A stretch of DNA of 64,000 nt from NCBI RefSeq assembly GCF_001999765.1, contig NZ_MTIC01000008.1:1-64000 (forward strand), in the 5' to 3' direction. Positions within the stretch are counted from its first letter, which is position 1, and every line of letters starts with the position of its first letter. Positions 36,851 to 46,406 of this stretch are shown piece by piece. The DNA is from Sinomonas mesophila. Its GTDB lineage: Bacteria > Actinomycetota > Actinomycetes > Actinomycetales > Micrococcaceae. The notes under the pieces are model-generated. The model ran no database searches. It was not told the DNA's origin and worked only from the letters and a program-made list of their open reading frames with translations. Made by a program: the position numbers and the translations under genes.

Positions 36851-38452
36851 GTGACTGGCACGGGCACCGCCGTGGACGCACGGCCGGAGACGCTCCCCGC
36901 GTTCACTTCGCGCGACGCGGCTGTCCTGCGCGGATCGCTGTGGATCGACCCTGACACCCTCGCCGGCCCCGGGGGCACCGCACGGGCGCTGAAGGCCCTG
37001 GCCGACTTCGATGCCTACACCGCGGCCCTGAGGGCGTTCCTCGTGAACTTGCTCGGCCAGCAGATCGCCGACGAACCGCTCGAGGGCCGCCAGGGGCAGC
37101 CCACCCGACTGGGCGGGGACCTCGGCCACGCCGTGACCGTCTCGGAGGTGGCCCTGCTCCAGGGAACGTCCGAGGCCGCGGCCGCCCGGACCGTGAACTT
37201 CTCCGACGCGCTCGTCGCGGTCCACCCCGCCGTCCACGAGGCGCTCCTCTCCGGCGACATCACCGAGGCCCACGCCAAGGTCATCGTCGAGCAGGCCTCG
37301 ACCCTCCCCGAGGAGGCCGCCGAGCCCTTCGGGCTCGAGGCCCTGGCCCGCCTGCGTACCCGGAGGGGCCACCTCCGGACCCCGGGCGAGCTCCGCGCCA
37401 TCGTGCGCGCCCTCCGGGAACGGCTGCACCCGGAGTCCATCACGAAGCGGCGGATCCGCGCCCAGGCCGACCGCGGGGTCTGGTTCCAGGCCGAGGACGA
37501 CGGAATGTGCACGCTGACCGCGCTCCTGCCGGCCGAGATCGGGCTGGCCGCCTACCAGCGCATCGACGCCATCGCCCACGCCGCACACGGGAAGGACGGC
37601 GAAGCCCGCACCACACCCCAGCTGCGCGCCGACGCCCTCGCCCAGGCCCTGCTCACCGACGCCCCCGCCGGACCCAACGACGGACCCCAGGCCACGCTCG
37701 TCGAGGCCGTGTATCCGACGCCTGTCCCGGTGCCGGAGGGTCTGGCGGATCTCGTCCGGGCGGAGATCGTGGTCCACCTTCCCGCGGCCGTGCTGCTCGG
37801 AGCCTCCGACGATGCCGCCGAGCTCGAGGGCTACGGCGTGATCGACGCCCAGACAGCCCGGGAGCTCGCCGCGGCCGCGCCCACGTGGCAGCGGATCTGG
37901 ACCGACGCCGACGGCGTGCCCGTCCGGCTCGGCAGAACCGCGTACCGCCCCCCGGAACCGCTCAGAAGGTTCATCCGGTACCGGGACGGCGTGTGCCTCG
38001 TGCCCGGGTGCACGTGCGCCGCCCGGCGCGCGGAGATAGACCACACCATCGAATGGCAGGACGGCGGCCCCACCGACGCCGACAACCTCACCCTCCTGTG
38101 CCCGAAGCACCACGCGCTCAAGTCCCTCGCACTCTTCACCCTGCGCCGCAAGGCAGAACAGGAGGGCGCCGACCCCTCCGCGCCGATCAGCGGCGAACTC
38201 CTGTGGCGCACGCTCCTCGGCTTCGAGCACCCAGCCGAACCCCTCGACAGAAGCCACATCCTCGGCCCCCTGCGCGAGAGCATCCCAGACCCCCGCGCCC
38301 CAGAGCCCGACACCCCAGAGCCCAGCACCCCGGAGCCCAGCACAGTGGACCCCGCTCCCGAACCCACAATCCCGAGCCCACCGCCGGACCCCACAGACCA
38401 CGAGCCGCCCCGGCGGGAGGAACCCGCGCCGCCCCAACCGCCACCGTTCTAA
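36851..38452 (+). CDS. DUF222 / HNH endonuclease protein (13E12 family)
   Basis: The protein is 533 residues: an N-terminal DUF222 helical region (about 60-360), then an HNH nuclease motif from VPGCTCAARRAEIDHTIEW to LTLLCPKHHALKS, with the Cys pair, the DH metal site and the final HH. The C-terminal 70 residues are a Pro/Glu/Ser-rich repeat (PEPDTPEPSTPEPST). The GTG at 36851 is chosen for the GGGAGGG seven bases before it; the frame itself opens at 36782. The family is multicopy and mobile-like in actinobacteria, with a suspected role in DNA processing. The SOS-box-like site immediately upstream suggests damage induction. Confidence 0.87.
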   Translation: MTGTGTAVDARPETLPAFTSRDAAVLRGSLWIDPDTLAGPGGTARALKALADFDAYTAALRAFLVNLLGQQIADEPLEGRQGQPTRLGGDLGHAVTVSEVALLQGTSEAAAARTVNFSDALVAVHPAVHEALLSGDITEAHAKVIVEQASTLPEEAAEPFGLEALARLRTRRGHLRTPGELRAIVRALRERLHPESITKRRIRAQADRGVWFQAEDDGMCTLTALLPAEIGLAAYQRIDAIAHAAHGKDGEARTTPQLRADALAQALLTDAPAGPNDGPQATLVEAVYPTPVPVPEGLADLVRAEIVVHLPAAVLLGASDDAAELEGYGVIDAQTARELAAAAPTWQRIWTDADGVPVRLGRTAYRPPEPLRRFIRYRDGVCLVPGCTCAARRAEIDHTIEWQDGGPTDADNLTLLCPKHHALKSLALFTLRRKAEQEGADPSAPISGELLWRTLLGFEHPAEPLDRSHILGPLRESIPDPRAPEPDTPEPSTPEPSTVDPAPEPTIPSPPPDPTDHEPPRREEPAPPQPPPF

Positions 38453-38458
38453 CCCGAA

Positions 38459-38579
38459 CCGCGGCGGGCCTGAACCGCCGCGGGCCCGAACCGCGGCGAG
38501 ACCGGTGCGCAGCCGCGAGACCGGTGCTGGAAGGGCCGGTCTCGCAGCCAAGAGCCGGTCCCGCACTGAGACCGGCCCT
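38459..38579 (+). terminator. Two hairpins after the HNH gene
   Basis: CCGCGGCGG/CCGCCGCGG (38459-38467, 38475-38483, loop of 7) lies seven bases past the stop. A second inverted repeat, AGGGCCGGTCTC/GAGACCGGCCCT (38532-38543, 38568-38579), follows, with direct GAGACCGGTGC copies between. The rest of 38453-38750 holds no gene. CCAGGAGGGGGACCC just before 38751 is the moxR ribosome site. Confidence 0.5.
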
Positions 38580-38750
38580 CCCCCACGGCTCTGGCAGCCG
38601 GCCACAGCACAGACGAGCGGCACAGACCACGCCACGGACCGGGCCCAGCTCGGCGGAGCCCCCCACGCCGGGTGCCCGTCCGGCGGCCAGAAGGTAACGT
38701 AATTCATAGCGTGACCTGGGTCACGAGTGCATTTCCCAGGAGGGGGACCC

Positions 38751-39845
<1,095 letters not shown>

Positions 39846-39857
39846 GGGAGGCGCGCG

Positions 39858-41249
39858 ATGGGCACGGGTACACGGACCGACTGGCAGGGTACCCTCACGC
39901 CCCGCGGGTGGGGGTTCGTCGCGGCCGCAGTCCTCGCCCTGATCGCGGCCCAAGTCATGGGCCGGCGGGACCTCCTGCAGCTGACCGTGTTCCTCGCGCT
40001 CGTCCCCGTCGCGGCCCTCGCGTCCAACCTGCTGTTCCGCCCCTCGATGGACGTCCGGCGGGCTCCCCGGCCCGACGTCGTCGAGGCGGGGTCCACGACC
40101 GAGGTGAGCCTGCGCCTCAAGCACAGCGGCCTCCTCGCCGGTCGCATGTCGATGGCCGAGCACCTTCCCCCCACGCTCGGCACCGGCCCGGCCTTCCTCT
40201 ACCCCGGGCGGTCCGTCGCTCGGGACGGCTTCAGCAGCTATCGCTACCAGCTCGGCTGCCCGCGGCGCGGGCTGTACCGCCTCGGGCCGGTCGAGGCCCG
40301 GTACACGGATCCCTTCGGCCTCGCGGAGCGGCACAGCCGGCTCGGGGACGCGACCCGGCTCGTCGTGACGCCCGCCTCCGTCGCCCTCGCCGCCGCGGTG
40401 CTGTCCGGCACCCGGGGCGCCGAGGGCGTCGTCGCAACCCGCGTCCAGTCCACGCCGAGCGACGACGACGTCATGACCCGCGAGTACCGCCACGGCGACC
40501 CCATGCGCAGGGTCCATTGGGCGGCGACCGCTCGGCATGGCGAGCTCATGGTCCGTCAGGAGGAGTCCGCGACCTCTCCCGAGGCGACGCTCGTGCTCGA
40601 CGTGCGCCGCCAGGCCTTCCCCGCCGTGGGCCACGCCCCCGGCGAAGGACACGAGTCGCCGGCTTTCGAGTGGGCCGTCACGGCCGCCATGTCCGTCGCC
40701 GCCCACCTCGCCGAGCGCGACTACTCGCTGAGGCTCCTCGACACCGCTGGCGGGCTCGCCCTCGCGCATTCGGAGTCCGCGCCCGAGCCGGAGGCGCCCT
40801 CGTATTCCGGGCCCGACGGGCTCGCCTCGATCGCCGAGGGCCTCGCCGCGATCGCGCCCCGCTCCCCCGGCCCCGGCCAGCCGGGCCACCGGACGACCGA
40901 CGCCGCCGACGAGCCCGGTGCCTCGACTGCGTCCGCGGGGTTCTCCGAGCTCCTCCTCGACCGGCTCGAGGCCCACCGCTCGCGCGGGCCGATCGTCGTC
41001 GTCCTCGGCGCGACCGACGCTGCCGCCGCGTCGATGCTCGCCCCCGCCGCGGCCTTCGCCGACCGCGCCCTCGCGCTCGTCGTCACCTCCCGCCCCGGCG
41101 CCAGTCAGGCGGCCGCGGAGGTGCTCCGGGACGCCGGGTGGCGCGTTTCCGAGGCCACGCCGCGGACGGCGGTCGACGCCGCGTGGCTCGCGCTCACGGT
41201 CGACGAGCCAGACGCGCAGGGCACAGCGCAGGTCCGGAGGACGTCGTGA
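39858..41249 (+). CDS. DUF58 domain membrane protein
   Basis: The product is 463 residues. Two hydrophobic helices at about 18-60 are followed by a beta-rich region and the DUF58 signature YRHGDPMRRVHWAATARHGE at about residue 210, with PFGL earlier. The C-terminal half is low in complexity and Ala-rich. It lies 12 bases after moxR, and its TGA overlaps the next GTG. The moxR-DUF58-transglutaminase set is widespread; the biochemical role is unknown. Confidence 0.92.
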   Translation: MGTGTRTDWQGTLTPRGWGFVAAAVLALIAAQVMGRRDLLQLTVFLALVPVAALASNLLFRPSMDVRRAPRPDVVEAGSTTEVSLRLKHSGLLAGRMSMAEHLPPTLGTGPAFLYPGRSVARDGFSSYRYQLGCPRRGLYRLGPVEARYTDPFGLAERHSRLGDATRLVVTPASVALAAAVLSGTRGAEGVVATRVQSTPSDDDVMTREYRHGDPMRRVHWAATARHGELMVRQEESATSPEATLVLDVRRQAFPAVGHAPGEGHESPAFEWAVTAAMSVAAHLAERDYSLRLLDTAGGLALAHSESAPEPEAPSYSGPDGLASIAEGLAAIAPRSPGPGQPGHRTTDAADEPGASTASAGFSELLLDRLEAHRSRGPIVVVLGATDAAAASMLAPAAAFADRALALVVTSRPGASQAAAEVLRDAGWRVSEATPRTAVDAAWLALTVDEPDAQGTAQVRRTS

Positions 41250-43633
41250 GGCCCCGGCGGTGGAGCCATGGCGGCGCAGAGCTCTCCCTCGCCCTCGCGG
41301 TCGTGGGCGGATCCATCGCCTACGGCGGCGTCGTGCGCGGCTACAGCTGGCTGTACCCCGTCGCCGTGGTGGCCTGCGGCGCCCTGGGCGGCGCCGCCGT
41401 CGCACGATCCCTGCGCTGGCATCCCGTGGCCGTGGCCATCGCGGGGCTCGCGGGGTGGACGGCCGCGATGTGCTTCATGTTCTTCCGCACCCAGAGCATC
41501 GGCGGCGTCATCCCGGGGCCAGAGACGCCGGGCGCGGTCCGCGAGGCGCTCGCGCAGGCCTGGGAGACGGTCGTCTACGACACCGTGCCGGCGGCGCCCA
41601 ACGTCGGCATCACCGCCGTGCTCGCGGGGACGCTCGGGCTCATCGCGCTCATCGCCGAGACCATCGCCCTCTCGTGCCGGCTCCCCGCCGTATCCGGGAT
41701 CGCCGTCCTCGCGGCCCTCGTCGTCCCGGCAGTCCTCAAGCCGCAGAGCGTCGGCGCGGCGGGCTTCGCCGCCGCGGCGGCAGGCTACCTCGGGCTCCTC
41801 GCGACGGCACGCCCCGACGAGGCGACCGCGCTCGGGGGCCCGCGCCCGCCCGACGAGAGCGCCGCGGCCGCCGTCTCCCCCGGCCGGGTCGCGGCCCTCG
41901 CCGCCGCGATCGTCGCCGGGACCCTCGTGCTCCCACAGGTCGTCCCGGGCTTCGACAGGGGGCTCTTCCCCGAGGGCTCGCGGCTGCGCAGCCTCGGCCA
42001 GAACGTTGGCCTCAACCCGCTCATCAGCCTCGGCAACGACCTGCGCAGCGCCGAGGGCGTGGGCGTCCTGCGCTACGCCACCGACGCGCGTGGTCCCGTC
42101 TACCTGCGCACGGTCACGGTCGAGGACTTCGACGGCGGGTCGTGGGGCCCCGAGAACCGCGACGACCAGCTCGAGTACCCGCTCGAGTCGATCTCCGCGC
42201 GCGTCTCGCTCGCGGGCGCCAGCGCGACCGCGTCGACGACGACCGTCGTCGCCACTGGCGGGTTCACGAGCCCGTACCTGCCCGCGCCGTACGCGCCCGT
42301 CGCCGTCGAGGGCGCGCGCGGCCGGTTCGGCTGGGACCCCCAGGATCTGAGCATCAAGGGCGAGCCCGCCTCGAGCCGCGACCAGTTCTACCTCGTCCGC
42401 TCCGCCATGCCGGAGCTCACCCCCGCGGCGCTGGCAACGGCCGGCGCACCACCGCGCGGGATCGGCCAGGCCGTCCAGAGCGTCCCGCGCGGCGTGCCCG
42501 GCAACGTGCGCACGACGGCGGAGACGGTCACCTCGGGAGCCGCGAGCGCGTACGGGCGAGCCCTCGCCCTTCAGGGATACCTGCGCACGTTCCAGTACTC
42601 GGAGCAGACACCGGTCGAGGACGGCTACGACGGGACCGGGATGGAGGTGCTCGAGACCTTCCTCGACAAGCGCTCGGGCTACTGCATCCACTTCTCCGCG
42701 GCGATGGCCGTCATGTCCCGCATCGTCGGCATCCCGAGCCGGATCGCCGTCGGCTTCGCGCCCGGGCGGCCCACGGGCCAGACGATCTCCGTGCCCGGCC
42801 CAGGCGCCCTCCCCGAGTTCTCGGTCGACGGCCGCGACGCCCATGCGTGGCCCGAGCTGTACTTCGAGGGCCTCGGCTGGGTTCCGTTCGAGCCCACGCC
42901 CTCGCGCGGCGTGACGCCGTCGTACGCGCTCACCGACGCGCTCGGCACCGGCACGGGCACGAACTTCGACGACCTCAACGACAGCCTCAATCCGGGCGCG
43001 ATCGCCCCGACGCCGGGCGTCACGTCCCCGCCTGCGCTGCCCGGTGCCGGCGGGGCCGGGCAGGGGACGCCTTGGGTGCCCGCGGCGCTCGCGGCCCTCG
43101 CCGTGCTCGGCGCGGTGCTGCTCGCCGTCCTCCCTGCCGCGGCACGCGCCGCCCAGCGCCGCAGGAGGCTCGCGCGCGGGCTCGGCGGGATCTGGGAGGA
43201 GCTCGAGGCCGTCGGCGTCGACCATGGGCTCGCTCCGCACCCGGCAGATACCCCGAGGGCGTACGCCCAGCGGCTCGAGGCGTGGGAGGGCCAGGACGGC
43301 CGGCTCCGCCACGCGCTCGCCACCCTGACCCGCGAGTACGAGCGGCACGAGTTCGGCCGGCCCGGCTACGAGCCGGACGAGGACGCCGCCCGGCGGGCGG
43401 TCGCGGACGTCCACCGCGCCGGGCGGCGCGCCCAGCGGCCCGTGCACCGGGCCCGCATCGCCGCGCTCCCGCCGTCGTCCTTCGCCGCGCTCGCCAAGGC
43501 CTTGCGGGCCTCCAGGCGGGGGCTCACGCGGGCGGGGCGCGCCGTCGTGCGCGGCCTGACACCGCTGGCCCCCGCAGCGAGGGCTGCGGGGGCCAGGACG
43601 GCGGCCGCCTGGCGGCGGCTGCGTGGAGGGTGA
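41246..43633 (+). CDS. TgpA-like membrane transglutaminase
   Basis: A 795-residue protein. Five to six N-terminal helices (about residues 10-240) precede an extracytoplasmic region with the transglutaminase core. The catalytic Cys is in KRSGYCIHFSAAMAVMSRI, followed by IPSRIAVGFAPG, and the His in VDGRDAHAWPELYF. One further helix (about 608-630) precedes a basic cytoplasmic DUF4129-like tail with YERHEFGRP. The start is the GTG at 41246, overlapping the DUF58 stop (GTGA) with GGAGG six bases upstream. It probably acts on envelope proteins or peptidoglycan peptides; the substrate is unknown. Confidence 0.93.
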   Translation: MRPRRWSHGGAELSLALAVVGGSIAYGGVVRGYSWLYPVAVVACGALGGAAVARSLRWHPVAVAIAGLAGWTAAMCFMFFRTQSIGGVIPGPETPGAVREALAQAWETVVYDTVPAAPNVGITAVLAGTLGLIALIAETIALSCRLPAVSGIAVLAALVVPAVLKPQSVGAAGFAAAAAGYLGLLATARPDEATALGGPRPPDESAAAAVSPGRVAALAAAIVAGTLVLPQVVPGFDRGLFPEGSRLRSLGQNVGLNPLISLGNDLRSAEGVGVLRYATDARGPVYLRTVTVEDFDGGSWGPENRDDQLEYPLESISARVSLAGASATASTTTVVATGGFTSPYLPAPYAPVAVEGARGRFGWDPQDLSIKGEPASSRDQFYLVRSAMPELTPAALATAGAPPRGIGQAVQSVPRGVPGNVRTTAETVTSGAASAYGRALALQGYLRTFQYSEQTPVEDGYDGTGMEVLETFLDKRSGYCIHFSAAMAVMSRIVGIPSRIAVGFAPGRPTGQTISVPGPGALPEFSVDGRDAHAWPELYFEGLGWVPFEPTPSRGVTPSYALTDALGTGTGTNFDDLNDSLNPGAIAPTPGVTSPPALPGAGGAGQGTPWVPAALAALAVLGAVLLAVLPAAARAAQRRRRLARGLGGIWEELEAVGVDHGLAPHPADTPRAYAQRLEAWEGQDGRLRHALATLTREYERHEFGRPGYEPDEDAARRAVADVHRAGRRAQRPVHRARIAALPPSSFAALAKALRASRRGLTRAGRAVVRGLTPLAPAARAAGARTAAAWRRLRGG

Positions 43634-43662
43634 GCGTCAGGCACGAGGCCCGCCTCCCCCCA

Positions 43663-43723
43663 AACGCCGCATCGCGACACGCTGCAATGCGACCGGCATT
43701 GCGGCGTGTCGCGATGCGGCGTT
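43663..43723. terminator. Bidirectional 28-base-pair hairpin between convergent genes
   Basis: The arms 43663-43690 and 43696-43723 pair over 28 bases with a single G-T wobble and a 5-base loop. It lies between the ends of the transglutaminase gene (plus) and the aldehyde dehydrogenase (minus), so it can end both transcripts. No T-run flanks it. Confidence 0.8.
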
Positions 43724-43740
43724 GTGGCCGGCTGCCGCTG

Positions 43741-45234
43741 CTACTGCGCGTAGGGGTCCGCGATGCCGATGTACTGCGTCGTCGTGTACTCCGCGATGCC
43801 CTCCGCGCCGCCCTCGCGGCCGAGGCCGGACTGCTTGACGCCGCCGAACGGGGCCGCCGCGTTGGAGATGACTCCGGCGTTGAAGCCGACCATGCCGAAC
43901 TCGAGATGCTCGGCCACGCGGAACATGCGGGCGTAGTCGCGGGTGTACAGGTACGAGGCGAGGCCGTACTCGCTCGAGTTGGCGAGGCGGATCGCGTCCT
44001 CTTCGGTGGCGAACGTGGTCACGGGGGCCACCGGGCCGAAGATCTCGTTCTGCAGGATCACGGCGTCGTTCGGTACGTTCGCGAGCACCGTCGGGGCGTA
44101 GAAGTAGCCCTCGCCCTCGACCGGGGCGCCGCCCGTGGCGACGGTGGCGCCGGACTCGACGGCCTCGGTCACCAGCGCGTGGACGTCCTTGCGCGCGCCG
44201 CCGTCGATGAGCGGACCGACCTTCGAGTCCGCCTCGGTGCCGCGCCCCAGCTTGAGCGCGCCCATCGCCTCGGCGAACCTTGCCGTGAACTCCTCGGCGA
44301 CGGACTCCTGGACGAGGAAGCGGTTGGCGGCCGTGCAGGCCTCGCCCATGTTGCGCATCTTGGCGGCCATGGCGCCCTCGACGGCCTTGTCCAGGTCCGC
44401 GTCCTCGAACACGATGAACGGGGCGTTGCCGCCGAGCTCCATCGAGGTCCGCAGGACGTTCTGCGACGCGTCGGCGAGCAGGCGGCGCCCGACCGGCGTC
44501 GAGCCCGTGAAGGAGATCTTCCGGAGCCGGTGGTCCTTCATGAGCGGCGCGGAGATGCCTGAGGCACTCGACGAGGACACGACGTTGACCACGCCTGCCG
44601 GCACACCGGCCTCAACGAGGACGCCAGCGAACAGCTGGGTCGTGAGAGGCGTGAACTTGGCCGGCTTGATGATGACCGTGCAGCCTGCCGCGAGGGCGGG
44701 GCCGACCTTGCGCGTGGCCATCGCGAGCGGGAAGTTCCACGGCGTGATGAGCAGGCAGGGGCCGAGCGGCTTGCGCGTCACGAGGATCTTGTTCTTGCCC
44801 TCGGGGGTGGTCAGGTAGCGGCCGTAGTCGCGCACGGCCTCCTCGGAGAACCAGCGCAGGAACTCGGCGCCGTAGGTGACCTCGGTGCGGGACTCGGCGA
44901 GCGGCTTGCCCATCTCGAGCGTCATCAGCAGGGCGAAGTCTTCGGCGCGCTCGGTCACGAGGTCGAAGGCGCGGCGGAGGATCTCTGCGCGCTCGCGCGG
45001 GGCCGTGCGGGCCCATGCGGCCTGGGCGGCGTCCGCGGCGTCGAGCGCCGCGAGCGCGTCCTCGCTCGTCGCGTCGGCGATCTCGAGGAGCGTCGCGCCG
45101 GTGGCCGGGTCCTCGACGGCGAACGTGCCGCCGCCGGTGGCCTCGCGCCACTCGCCGTTGATCAGCAGGCCGGTCGGAACAGACGCGAGCAGCTCCTGCT
45201 CGCGCTCACGGGTGACAGCAGTGTTCTCGGACAC
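43741..45234 (-). CDS. gabD: NAD(P)-dependent succinate-semialdehyde dehydrogenase
   Basis: A 497-residue aldehyde dehydrogenase. It shows ITPWNFPLAMATRKVGPALA, KPAKFTPLT, the cofactor turn SFTGSTPVGRRL, the base Glu in MELGGNAPFIVFEDADLD and the catalytic Cys in NMGEACTAANRF. This is the SSADH subfamily that oxidises succinate semialdehyde from GABA or related compounds; neighbouring substrates cannot be excluded. AAGGAG stands six bases before the GTG at 45234. It lies alone between two hairpins and not with a transaminase, so GABA use is not proven by context. Confidence 0.9.
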   Translation of the reverse strand: MSENTAVTREREQELLASVPTGLLINGEWREATGGGTFAVEDPATGATLLEIADATSEDALAALDAADAAQAAWARTAPRERAEILRRAFDLVTERAEDFALLMTLEMGKPLAESRTEVTYGAEFLRWFSEEAVRDYGRYLTTPEGKNKILVTRKPLGPCLLITPWNFPLAMATRKVGPALAAGCTVIIKPAKFTPLTTQLFAGVLVEAGVPAGVVNVVSSSSASGISAPLMKDHRLRKISFTGSTPVGRRLLADASQNVLRTSMELGGNAPFIVFEDADLDKAVEGAMAAKMRNMGEACTAANRFLVQESVAEEFTARFAEAMGALKLGRGTEADSKVGPLIDGGARKDVHALVTEAVESGATVATGGAPVEGEGYFYAPTVLANVPNDAVILQNEIFGPVAPVTTFATEEDAIRLANSSEYGLASYLYTRDYARMFRVAEHLEFGMVGFNAGVISNAAAPFGGVKQSGLGREGGAEGIAEYTTTQYIGIADPYAQ

Positions 45235-45381
45235 GTCGGGCTCCTTTTCGCAGCACGCTCACCGGCGAGCGTGGGTGGACTGCTTCCACGCTAGGCCCGC
45301 GCGCTTGCGCATGTCCATGTATGGCCCCACCACGATCCGAGGGCGCAACTGGACATCTGCACAATCAGCTTCCGCGGAATT

Positions 45382-45400
45382 CCGGGGTTTTTGCCCCCGG
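45382..45400 (-). terminator. Short hairpin after rsmI
   Basis: CCGGGG pairs with CCCCGG around TTTTTGC, 32 bases past the rsmI stop. The T-run is in the loop, not after the stem, so this is a weak candidate. Confidence 0.35.
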
Positions 45401-45432
45401 CTGTCCCAAGGCGAGGGGGGACGACACGGAGG

Positions 45433-46359
45433 CTACCGCGCTGCGAGCACCGCCGCGTACAGCTCGCGCTTGCTGGCCCCGGCCTCCTCGGCCACGAGCG
45501 CCACGGCCTCCTTGAGCCGCGTTCCCGCCGCGACGAGCGACTCGACGCTCGCGATGAGGTCCTCGGTGCGGGCGGGCGCGGCCTCGGGCGCGCCCTCCGC
45601 CACGACGGCGATCTCGCCGCGGACCTCGTGCGCCTGGGCCCACGCGGCGAGCTCCCCCGCGGCGCCGCGCAGGACCTCCTCGTACGTCTTGGTGAGCTCG
45701 CGGCAGACGGCGAGCCGACGCTCGGCGCCGAACACCTCGGCCACCGCAGCGAGCATCGCCCCGAGCCGGTGCGGCGCCTCGAAGAAGACCATCGTGCGGC
45801 GCTCGCCCCGGAGCTCGGCGAGCCGCTGTGCCCGCTCCCCCGCCTTGCGCGGCAGGAAGCCCTCGAAGCAGAAGCGGTCCGTCGGCAGGCCCGACAGCGC
45901 GAGGGCGGTCAGGACGGCCGAGGGGCCGGGGAGCGAGGTGACGGTGAGGTCCTCGGCGACGGCCGCCTCGACGAGCCGGTAGCCCGGGTCTGAGACGGCA
46001 GGCATGCCGGCGTCGGTCACGAGCAGCACGGTCCGGCCGGCGCGCACCTCCTCGAGCAGTTCCTGGGTCTTGGACGCCTCGTTGTGCTCGTGGTAGCTCA
46101 CGACGCGGCCGCGCGGCCGGACGCCCAGGCCGCTCGCGAGCCGCTGGAGCCTACGGGTGTCCTCGGCGGCCACGACGTCGGCCTCGGCGAGGAACTCGAC
46201 GAGACGGCGGCTCGCATCGCCGAGGTTGCCGATCGGCGTCGCGGCGAGGACCACGGCCCCGCCGCTGCCCGGGAGCGCGCGGTGCGCGCCGGCGTCGTCC
46301 GCCGATTCGGCTCCCGCGGTGGCGTGGGGATCGGGGTCGAGGGCCTCGGGCTGCTGCAC
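45433..46359 (-). CDS. rsmI: 16S rRNA (cytidine-1402 2'-O)-methyltransferase
   Basis: A 308-residue SAM-dependent methyltransferase of the tetrapyrrole-methylase fold. It shows VVLAATPIGNLGDASRRLVE, the motif VAAEDTRRLQRL, SYHEHNEASKTQELL, VTDAGMPAVSDPGYRLV and FFEAPHRLGAML. The frame is open to 46485, but that would overlap the divergent pmt gene. The GTG at 46359 has TAGGCT seven bases ahead, so a leaderless transcript is likely. It faces pmt across a 47-base gap. Confidence 0.93.
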   Translation of the reverse strand: MQQPEALDPDPHATAGAESADDAGAHRALPGSGGAVVLAATPIGNLGDASRRLVEFLAEADVVAAEDTRRLQRLASGLGVRPRGRVVSYHEHNEASKTQELLEEVRAGRTVLLVTDAGMPAVSDPGYRLVEAAVAEDLTVTSLPGPSAVLTALALSGLPTDRFCFEGFLPRKAGERAQRLAELRGERRTMVFFEAPHRLGAMLAAVAEVFGAERRLAVCRELTKTYEEVLRGAAGELAAWAQAHEVRGEIAVVAEGAPEAAPARTEDLIASVESLVAAGTRLKEAVALVAEEAGASKRELYAAVLAAR

Positions 46360-46366
46360 GCGCCCC

Positions 46367-46398
46367 AGCCTACGCCAGCCACCCCGCGCGGGTAGCAT
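46367..46398. promoter_or_regulatory. Divergent leaderless-type promoters of rsmI and pmt
   Basis: On the minus strand TAGGCT (46367-46372) is seven bases before the rsmI GTG. On the plus strand TAGCAT (46393-46398) is eight bases before the pmt ATG. Both fit TANNNT and leave no room for a ribosome site, so transcription should begin at or next to the start codons. Confidence 0.5.
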
Positions 46399-46406
46399 GG
46401 GCCGGG

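Noticed and set aside
36851-38452. The HNH gene as part of a restriction or phage-defence island
   Set aside because: It is a stand-alone DUF222/HNH (13E12-type) gene with no methylase, integrase or other defence gene nearby.
38453-38750. A small gene between the HNH gene and moxR
   Set aside because: The open frames there are proline/arginine-rich with no ribosome site. The sequence is explained by hairpins and the moxR ribosome site.
39908-41245. N-terminal extension of the transglutaminase frame
   Set aside because: It overlaps the DUF58 gene in another frame and is arginine-rich shadow. The GTG at 41246 with GGAGG upstream is the real start.
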